64,000 nt of DNA. Source: Septoria linicola. Taxonomy: Eukaryota > Ascomycota > Dothideomycetes > Mycosphaerellales > Mycosphaerellaceae. A model generated the notes under the pieces. That model made no database searches and had not been told where the DNA came from. It saw only the letters and a program-made list of their open reading frames with translations. Below are positions 57,217 through 64,000 of the stretch, in pieces. The stretch covers positions 372,001 to 436,000 of the forward strand of contig CP099424.1 in assembly GCA_024114885.1 (NCBI GenBank), given 5' to 3'. Every line of letters begins with the position of its first letter. The first letter of the stretch is position 1. The position numbers and the translations under genes are program-made.

Positions 57217-57930
57217 ACGCTTGTACATCTCTGGGTCTCTCTTGAAGATATCCCCGATCTTCTCAGGTAGGTTCACCAGGTTCTTAGCGGCATTGAAGGC
57301 GCGCATACCAGCCACGGGGTTAAAAGCCTCCGGCTCGCGCTTGAAGATGTCGCCAATCTTCTCTGGCAGGTTTACCAGCTTCTGAAAACTGTTAAAGGCG
57401 CGCATGCCCGTGGCAGGGTTGATCAATGCCTCGCGCTTAGCCTTGCCTGGGAGGCCTGGGTCATCGAATGGGTTGAATGGCGAGTCATCATTAGGGTTGG
57501 CCTTGCTAAAGTCTGGAATGAGGCCGCTGAGGAATGGTTCAGCTTCGCGCTTAGCCTTGCCCGGAAGACCTGAGTCGTCAAATGGGTTGAATGGCGAGTC
57601 GTCGTTGGGGTTCGCCTTGCTGAAGTCTGGGATCAAGTTGTTGAGAAATGGTTCAGCATCGCGCTTGCCTGGAAGACCTGGGTCGTCAAATGGGTTGAAT
57701 GGCGAGTCGTCGTTCGGGTTGGCCTTGCTGAAGTCTGGGATCATGTTGTTGAGAAATGGCTCGGCCTCGCGCTTCTCAGCATCGGTGGCCTTGCAAAGGA
57801 TCAGCCTCCGTTCCACTTCCCACCACGGTCTGGACTGGCTGCTTACCTTGTTGTTACCTGCTCGAACTGGAGCGGCAACCGCAGAGTTGGCGCAGAATGC
57901 CAAAATGGCTGCGGCGGCTGAGGCCTTCAT
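57124..57930 (-). CDS. Kex2-type repeat peptide precursor, secreted; cut by a nonsense codon
   Basis: From the ATG at 57930 a signal peptide (KASAAAAILAFCANSAVAA) leads into a chain of units each ending Lys-Arg. A 57-nt in-frame stretch, 57846-57790, has good GTAAGC and TTGCAAG ends and is probably an intron, leaving 249 residues. Then come three units of 36-38 residues (EAEPFLNNMIPDFSKANPND start, LPGKR or LPGKAKR end), two of 32-33 (GMRAFN in the middle, KIGDIFKR end), a short DPEMYKR and the start of a third class (EAEAFLDALSDAVSGFGGIP). The frame stops at TAG 57126-57124, but continues open to 56941 with another third-class unit. Layout matches Kex2-processed repeat proteins, which release several related peptides in the secretory path; some feed RiPP pathways. 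No tailoring enzyme (such as an UstYa-type protein) is visible nearby. Peptide activity is unknown. Confidence 0.85.
   Translation of the reverse strand: MKASAAAAILAFCANSAVAAPVRAGNNKVSSQSRPWWEVERRLILCKATDAEKREAEPFLNNMIPDFSKANPNDDSPFNPFDDPGLPGKRDAEPFLNNLIPDFSKANPNDDSPFNPFDDSGLPGKAKREAEPFLSGLIPDFSKANPNDDSPFNPFDDPGLPGKAKREALINPATGMRAFNSFQKLVNLPEKIGDIFKREPEAFNPVAGMRAFNAAKNLVNLPEKIGDIFKRDPEMYKREAEAFLDALSDAVSGFGGIPGVQAGKIILD
57238..57432 (-). repeat. Two tandem ~97 bp coding repeats (class II)
   Basis: Units at 57432-57337 and 57336-57238 share GMRAFN and LVNLPEKIGDIFKR and differ between (SFQK against AAKN). Confidence 0.85.
57433..57768 (-). repeat. Three tandem 108-114 bp coding repeats (class I)
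   Basis: Units at 57768-57661, 57660-57547 and 57546-57433 encode nearly identical peptides sharing IPDFSKANPNDDSPFNPFDD and differing at a few positions (NNM, NNL, SGL; DP or DS). The first ends PGKR, the others PGKAKR. High DNA identity suggests recent expansion or gene conversion. Confidence 0.9.
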
Positions 57931-59957
57931 CGTGAGAATGGCAAAGTGCTCAAAGTGGCTGTTTTGGACTGTTCGGGTGCTGTTGCGATGTGCTCGCGGT
58001 GGCTGCTATTGGCTGGATGGTTTGCTGGATATTGTGATGATGATGCTTTGAAGAGGACGAAACATGCTCCTTATATGCATTTCCTGACAGCAACACATCG
58101 ACGGAGACCATGAGCACATCTTACCGATTCTGCCGTGATCAGCACATCCTCTTGCACTGTCTACAGGCCTGCAGCTGTGAGATGGCATCTTGGGCACGAG
58201 CGGAACATCCTATCGCTTCGCTTCCGTGCCCATCACAAGAGTCTTGGATATGGAGCTTTCGATCCACATTCACCTGAAAACGACCCACCGAGGGCATGAA
58301 CCTGAGGACGAAACAGCATCTTCACCCACCATCAAAGTGTTGCAACACCTCTATGCACTGCATTAGGGTCTTGGACACGAACGGAAAGTTGTGCATCTGC
58401 ACATCCGTAGTAGAACAACCAGCTTGGCTTGTTTCGACCTAACAGAGCGATGTTTGACGATGGCCATGTGCCACCGATGCTGCATCCAAACTGGTTCAGG
58501 AACGCTTAGTAACCACCTGAAGTGCTTGCTTATAGGTGAAAATCCTCCGCACATCCCCCACAACTACCACGAGTGCCAAGATTCATGGTTAGCACGTGGG
58601 AATACCTGGTCTTGGCTATAGGTACAACGCGATGTTCCGAGGGCTGTGATGTGGGCTGTGATGTGGGCCCGAGCACTTATGATACGCTGACTGTTCAGAA
58701 TTGCTTCTTGATGTACGCTTGGCGGCTGTGCTCGCTGTGGACCGAATGGAGCCTAAGGTGAAACTGGACGAGGCTGAGAATGCCGAATTCGGGCAATTGA
58801 GCTGCGTCATGATTCTCCTAATCAAGTCTCGGCATCGAGCAGCTATGGGATGAACATCGATGTGACATCATACGGGAAGGTACACGATAGCACGAGCGAC
58901 TCGAGGACGTCGAGACTGCTCGCAAAGTGGTTCTGGCTTGCTGCTCTTGACCTCTCGATCATGCGATACTCACTTGAAGTTCGAGAATTAATCTTCTGCG
59001 CGGCCGCGGTGCTGATTGCTATCTCGATGGCAAGACTACAGAGCCGACCAGATCTCGCCTGGGGACGCACAGACCTGATCTACCAGATTTACGAAGGCCT
59101 GTCGCTACGTTGTGTTATTGGCACGCTCTTTGCCCGCTCGCCCATACGAGTGCACGGTGCCGATCGATCAGCAACAAGCATGCACGGACGATCCAGATAG
59201 TCAAACAGCAAAAGAAGTAAAGCTGAAGTGATGCGTAGTCAGAATAAGCTACTGATCGGCAGTATGGCTCTTCGCGGCGCGCTGCAATAGCATGGGCTGG
59301 ATGAAGAGCGCCTTAGTTCGTCCTACTTTTCTACGCGTAGCCACGAGCCTAGAATCTGGCTTCCTGAACAACGCACTAGCCGCAATCAAGGCACACTATG
59401 TCAAGAAGAGCTTGGGATGGTCTCGAATGAGAACAAGCGAGCTCCTCGAGAATCATACTGGCTTCCTGACAGGCGTGTCTAAGGATCGGCCCTGTCCCAC
59501 GAACATGTGTGCGTTTGAGGCGCCAGCTACAGCGACGATTCGATAAATCTGGTCACCCAGAGACACTCCATCAAAAGCACAATCAGGGGAGGCTGTGGGA
59601 TCATGGCTTCACGAGATAAGAGACTGGAACGACGTTTTCCGCATTATCTAGAATTGCTGCTGCTCCTTCCCCAACGATACAACGAAGACTCCTCTCGCGA
59701 CATCATCGCAGTTCACTACTACCAGGATCCGTTCACCATCGAGCTCCTCGGGACTAGAAAATCGCTTCGGACTCCGGCTGAGTGAGATTTCTCGTCTCGC
59801 ATCTCTCTTTCGACGCCTTCACCTTCCTTGTCTCGCCTTATCTTATGCTCTTCTCCCCCTCCTTCCTTCCACCTCCACTCTGCCACTTCTTTCCATTCCC
59901 CTCCCGTCCACTACCCCATCCGATCCTGCCCTCCCTCCCTCCATCCCTCGCCCGCTT
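57931..59957. other. Long intergenic region with a 12-bp tandem duplication
   Basis: 2.0 kb. A perfect GGGCTGTGATGT duplication lies at 58641-58664. A frame at 58850-59200 has a hydrophobic centre but no support. A CT-rich tract lies at about 59840-59950, next to the secreted gene's 3' end. No tailoring gene found. Confidence 0.4.
58070..58075 (-). promoter_or_regulatory. TATA-like box of peptide precursor gene
   Basis: TATAAG on the minus strand, about 140 nt upstream of the ATG at 57930. Confidence 0.35.
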
Positions 59958-60185
59958 TTACGGCGGCCTCACAACCCTCCCACAACAGACGTCCCCCGCT
60001 TGGTCAACCTGCCACTGCGCACAATGGGCTGTACATGTCCCTATGTGTGCATATCCTGTGTCAATCGTCTTCTGTCCAGCTGCGTAGCATTTTCCGCAGA
60101 AGGTGCCGACGTTGCCGTTCCATATGGTTGAGGCGGAGACTGTGGCTGCCAGGATGGCGCTCAAGAGGAGAGAGAGGGTGTTCAT
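59958..60185 (-). CDS. Small secreted six-cysteine protein, copy 2
   Basis: 75 residues: signal peptide (TLSLLLSAILAATVSA) then six cysteines in C-x2-C-Y-x16-C-T-x-H-C-x11-C-C. It shares GxKTI and VDxA with the gene at 52965, 7 kb away, but its signal peptide is unrelated in detail. A TATATA lies about 205 nt upstream (60390). Three disulphides are implied. Family not named, activity unknown. Confidence 0.75.
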   Translation of the reverse strand: MNTLSLLLSAILAATVSASTIWNGNVGTFCGKCYAAGQKTIDTGYAHIGTCTAHCAQWQVDQAGDVCCGRVVRPP

Positions 60186-61124
60186 CTTGTCAGTTCCGAC
60201 AAGTTGGACTGAACTGGTCTGGCACTGTCTTGTCTGGGTGCTGCTGCGTTGTCACTTGCACGCGGTTCTGGTAAGTCTTGTTCGGCCGCGAGTGTAACAA
60301 AGGTGCGTTATTGTGGAGTGCGTCCGGTGTCAAGCGGAAAGAGAAAGAAGTGAAATGGATTCAGTTACACGAGCCGAAGGGCCTCATGATATATAGAGCG
60401 GCGCTACTTGAGCCACCACTGATGGCATGCCAAGCGACGAACGAGCGAAGACGACACCACACGATGCAACGCGGTGGCTATACCACGGCTTCCACCGTTC
60501 TAGACTCGTTTAGTCACCGCGCTGGCTTGGCATTGGTCTAGTTTTATGCAACGAATAAGCGCTATGCATGAGTTGGGTTAAGTCATGTCTCACTAGATTG
60601 CCCCTAGCCCTGACCTTTGGTTGGCGCTGCTTACTACTGTATACAATCAGCACGCATTGCTGATCTCATTTATTCCGTGGATGGCTGTGAGTGTGTGGTG
60701 TGAATGTATGCGATACGAATGGAGGTAGGCAGTAAAAAAGAGAGGCGGTGGCGAGGGACTGGCGTGATGTGCAGTGAAGAGTGAGAAAAAAAAAGTGGTC
60801 ATGTTGCAAGTCCAATTGATGATCGCTGATGTTCTCTAGCTGTTGTTGAGCTGCTCAAGTGAGTCGATGAGCCAAGCAGTCTACTCGCTCTGTTTTGTAC
60901 AGTTTTGTGCAAAGTTGTACAAAGGTCGTGCCACCATGTTCATCATTGTCATCATCATGCCATCGCAAGAAATGTGCCTGTCCCGTGCCACCAAGAAATG
61001 TCGCCTGTATGCCTTGCCTGTTTGTCTCTGTCTCTCTGCATGAACAGTCCTGCCGTTCGTGCTTACTTCACTTTCCTTCCATGCTCTTGCCAACTTCAAG
61101 CTCACTCTTATTCTGATGTACCGG
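60186..61124. other. Intergenic, no gene seen
   Basis: 0.94 kb with purine-rich stretches (an A run near 60785). Short frames only. Confidence 0.35.
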
Positions 61125-62427
61125 CTAGTTGCCCCAAAGGTTGCCGGTGAAGCTCTTCTCTAGAGCACGAAAGTCGATCTTGCGATCGTTGTTGGCCTTG
61201 ATGAGTTCCATAGCCTGTGGCGATAAAGTCATCAAGGATGGCGCTGAAAGGCCCATCCTCAACGGCGGCGTCTCTCTGAGCTTCTCGACCATGGCTCTCT
61301 CGGCCTCACTGACGAAGATACCGCCGAGAGTCCAGATGGTTGTCTTCTTTCTGGTATTGCCTCCGACGCGGATGCAGTAGTCTGGGGCGGGCATCATGTT
61401 GTTCTGCACCGCTTTGTAGATGTTGGGATGCGTCACGTCCTTCAGGAAAGTGACGAGGATATCTCTGAATCGGACACCGCCATGCCTGACGACCTTGAGG
61501 CGAGTGCTGCGGGTCGGAGAATGGTAGCCTTGACGGCGGAGGTTGCGATCGTGCCAGAAGATAGTGAACTCGACTGTTGTGACTGGTGGTTGAGTGACGA
61601 ACATCTCGTGGTAGATGCATCTTGTGCGCTTAAGGAGATCAGGCCGGGCGGCAAGACGAAGTGACTCGCAGATCATAGCGCGATGGAAGATGGGGACACG
61701 CTCAGCTCGGTCATCTCGCTTGAAGAGCATGGTGTTGAGCTGGACAGGACGACAGAAGGTCTGTCTGTTTTGCCAAGAATCGCCATAGGCCCTGCTCATG
61801 CCGTCGATGTATGGATGCAAGTGCCGTCCGACAGTGTCGTACACCCAGAATCCACCGAGCGGTTGCGCTTGGAGAAAGATCTTCTGCCGAAGGGTGGGAA
61901 GAGTAAGTATGATGTGATTCCAATTCTTGTTGACACGGCGAAGTTTGATGATCGCCTCTGGTGGAAGGAAGCAAAGAATCTGCTCAAGTAGCTCGCCAGT
62001 ATTGAACACTGCGTTGAAAGCCTGCAGCTTGGTAATGCGTCGAGTGATCATCGTGTGTGCAACAGACTTGGCCTTGCGAGATGCCTTCTTGTTGGCTGGA
62101 CCTGAGACGTGCTGTGGTGGTGCGTTACATTTCAAGCCGCCCCGCGACATCGTCTTGAGCTTGAGACCAGTGGACATGGTCATGGCTGATGGATCTGTGT
62201 TCTTCTTTTGGCCAGTGCCCTCGTCACAAACAGCGTTGGGTGATGTGCTTGGGTTGTGCTTGAGAAGTGCCCCAACACTTGACAAGATGCCTCTGGCAAT
62301 GCTCAACGAGCTCGTCGTGATCTGTTTGACATCAGTACATTGGCTCACAGCAGTGGAGAATATCATACTTTACCTTCTTGTTGGGCTGCTGTTCGAAGCT
62401 ATCGCACGCTTTTCTCTTCAAAGCCAT
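61125..62427 (-). CDS. F-box protein
   Basis: Exon 1, 62427-62374, encodes the start (ALKRKACDSFEQQPNKK). A 52-nt intron (GTAAAGT to AACAG) joins it to exon 2, 62321-61125, giving 416 residues. An F-box at about residues 115-165 reads FNTGELLEQILCFLPPEAII, then KLRRVNKNWNHIILTLPTLR. This pattern recruits substrates to SCF ubiquitin ligases through Skp1. The C-terminal part (YHEMFVTQPPVTTVEFTIFW, then RVGGNTRKKTTIWTLGGIFV) resembles other fungal F-box proteins but has no recognisable substrate domain. A frame starting from an ATG at 62366 reads through the intron and is the lesser model. Confidence 0.7.
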
Positions 62428-62779
62428 CTTGTTCGACGTCCTGTTGCTGATGTTGTTAGAAGAAAGAGGACGGAAGTCCGAAAGAGCTCAGAAGTCATAG
62501 CCTCCATTTCGAACCTCATTTCCAAGTGAGGTTCTGAGTTGCAAAAATTGGGGACCCACCTGTCTGTCTGAAGTCAAGTTGAGAGTGAATGAAGTGCGCT
62601 CCAATGCCGCTTTCGGCGTCCATTTTGGGTATCTCTTCGTGCTTCACTCCAGCTTTTACATGTACAGGTCTCAGTTTTCGTCGCCGTTTCCCACGTTGTA
62701 ATTCTTTCAGTGAAGCGTTGACCAATATTGGTGTGGCCTTGACATACTTCCGCCACCTGCTTCACTCCACAGACAAACC
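62428..62779. other. Intergenic
   Basis: 350 nt between the F-box gene and the coiled-coil gene. No gene. Confidence 0.35.
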
Positions 62780-64000
62780 TCACTCTCGACCAGTCGAAAT
62801 ACCCAGCCCAATGCCAGGTGAGGTTCGAGCTCTTTTGGCAGACGGCCCATCCTCACTTCGGTCGACATTCGGCTTTCGAATCGCGCCAAAGAGAGTCGTC
62901 TGTCGCAAGTTGCTGCCTGAGTTCAACATGCCACGCCCTTTGAAGCTTTCGCGCTTCTCCTCCATCTCTTCCTGGCTGGTCCTCAGCATTTGAGAGGCGG
63001 TCAAAGATGCTTGTGATTCTGGCACTTCGTCGTGTTCCAAGATGTCGGTCTCAGCCTCGCTGTCGTGACCATCGTCTTCCGAGGCAGACACAGTTCCATC
63101 AGACTGAGGTCCCTGCTGTGGCACAGGCAGCGACTGTTGGCCATAGATGTCGGGGGTGCGCATGGCATTTGAGCGCTGGTGGGGTGCAGTGGCGGGCACA
63201 TGCAGAGCGTGGCGCTGAGCTTGAGGCGTCTGGTAATGCGCAGGCCCCCGCATCCCTTGCATCCGCTGTGGGGTGTTGGGCAGACTCGACATGCTGTGGG
63301 TGTTGCGAGTGTGGCCCTTCCTTGCCGACTCCTGGCTGCTGGCCATTTCCGATGCCTGCAACAGCGCAGCAAAGGGCTGCGACTGATGGTGGGCGCGATG
63401 GACATGAGCACTTCTTTGTGGAGTAGCGTAGATTGAGCGTGGTGTCTGGTCGGTGCGCGATGATAGTTGTGGTCTGCGGTACTTTTGGAGAGAGTCTCTG
63501 TTGGCGCGGATGCGCTCGGCCATGAGAGCCACCTTGTCGCTCAGACTGGCAATTTCGTGCTCTTGCTGCATGATCATCTTCTGCTGTTGGTGACGCTCGC
63601 TTTCGAGATTCTGGTTGGCGTCTCGCAGCAGCTGAATCTGGCGGCACATGTCCTGGTAGAGGTCCTTCTGAATGGGAATGATGCCTTCCTCGGCAGCCGG
63701 GGTGGCAGCAATTCGTGCTTGGTCTGCAAAGTGGATGACTTCGTTCTCCGACTGTGCCATACGTGCTTCCACCGACATGCGCTCAATGGCAGCAGCACTG
63801 GACTGTGCCAGCATCTGGTATTGCAGCTTGTGATGCGCCGCCGACATCTTGGCTTCCTGCACCTCGGCCTGCAGTTCTGTGATCTTGCCTCTCAGCTCAT
63901 CGGGTGTTGCTGTTGCTGCTGCCACTTCGTCTGCAGAGAGGCCTGTCGCATATGCACCGATGCGGCTGGTCTCGCTTGCGGTGGGCAGCTCTCCCGTCGG
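62780..64000 (-). CDS. Coiled-coil protein, partial (5' end beyond right edge)
   Basis: The frame is open from the right edge without a start to the stop at 62780, at least 406 codons. A coiled-coil region (ELRGKITELQAEVQEAKMSA, later DLYQDMCRQIQLLRDANQNL, and a third heptad-like stretch with DKVALMAERIRANRDSLQ) is followed by a Gln/His/Pro/Ser-rich region and an acidic segment. The C-terminal QTTLFGAIRKP and KRARTSPG contain a possible PIP-box-like and a nuclear-localisation-like sequence. Family not recognised. Confidence 0.6.
   Translation of the reverse strand, partial: PTGELPTASETSRIGAYATGLSADEVAAATATPDELRGKITELQAEVQEAKMSAAHHKLQYQMLAQSSAAAIERMSVEARMAQSENEVIHFADQARIAATPAAEEGIIPIQKDLYQDMCRQIQLLRDANQNLESERHQQQKMIMQQEHEIASLSDKVALMAERIRANRDSLQKYRRPQLSSRTDQTPRSIYATPQRSAHVHRAHHQSQPFAALLQASEMASSQESARKGHTRNTHSMSSLPNTPQRMQGMRGPAHYQTPQAQRHALHVPATAPHQRSNAMRTPDIYGQQSLPVPQQGPQSDGTVSASEDDGHDSEAETDILEHDEVPESQASLTASQMLRTSQEEMEEKRESFKGRGMLNSGSNLRQTTLFGAIRKPNVDRSEDGPSAKRARTSPGIGLGISTGRE

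Noticed and set aside
58850..59200. 116-codon plus-strand frame with hydrophobic centre
   Set aside because: No conserved motif or neighbour logic; considered as a tailoring protein for the peptide precursor, but it lacks any known signature.

Overview
The window looks like nuclear DNA of a filamentous ascomycete (Pezizomycotina). A dothideomycete is my guess from overall gene content, not a proof. The evidence is short GT-AG introns (about 43-100 nt) with CTNAY-like branch sites in most genes, small secreted cysteine-rich proteins, a HET-domain locus, a DUF2458 protein, a chimeric fungal terpene synthase and fungal-type permease, AGC kinase and GH47 genes. Many genes are split, so the gene models here were assembled by hand from open frames, splice signals and family motifs. 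Exon limits are inference wherever stated.

Left part (1-16.5 kb): a partial gene runs off the left edge, then come a two-exon unknown gene and a broken Dabb-domain gene. A neighbourhood resembling a terpenoid biosynthetic cluster follows: extended SDR reductase, LaeA-like methyltransferase, cytochrome P450, SEC14-like lipid-transfer protein, a chimeric prenyltransferase/terpene cyclase, a truncated AsaB/GA4-desaturase-like gene and a cupin protein. The terpene synthase, SDR and cupin genes look intact. The P450 has lost key residues, the methyltransferase has no ATG, and the desaturase-like gene stops half way, so the cluster may be eroding.

Middle (17-42 kb): mostly conserved housekeeping genes. 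These are a MYND-finger protein, a COX14-type cytochrome oxidase assembly factor, a DUF2458 protein, a small membrane protein, a nucleolar RRM-like protein, an S6-kinase-like AGC kinase, an amino-acid permease and the mitochondrial glycine decarboxylase P-protein. Among them sit a small secreted protein, a large secreted protein with dibasic sites and a decayed HET gene.

Right part (43-64 kb) is more accessory. It holds a field of degenerate ~140-215 bp repeats and three tandem genes sharing a Zn2Cys6-like finger followed by a W-x2-G-x-SGAT motif (one broken). There is also a secreted 321-aa protein and two six-cysteine secreted paralogues plus a truncated third copy. A secreted GH47 mannosidase and a repeat-containing Kex2-type peptide precursor follow, the latter cut short by a nonsense codon. 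Finally there are an F-box protein and a coiled-coil protein that runs off the right edge. The peptide precursor and the tandem finger family are the best candidates for something undescribed. No tRNA, rRNA, CRISPR or intact transposon was seen.
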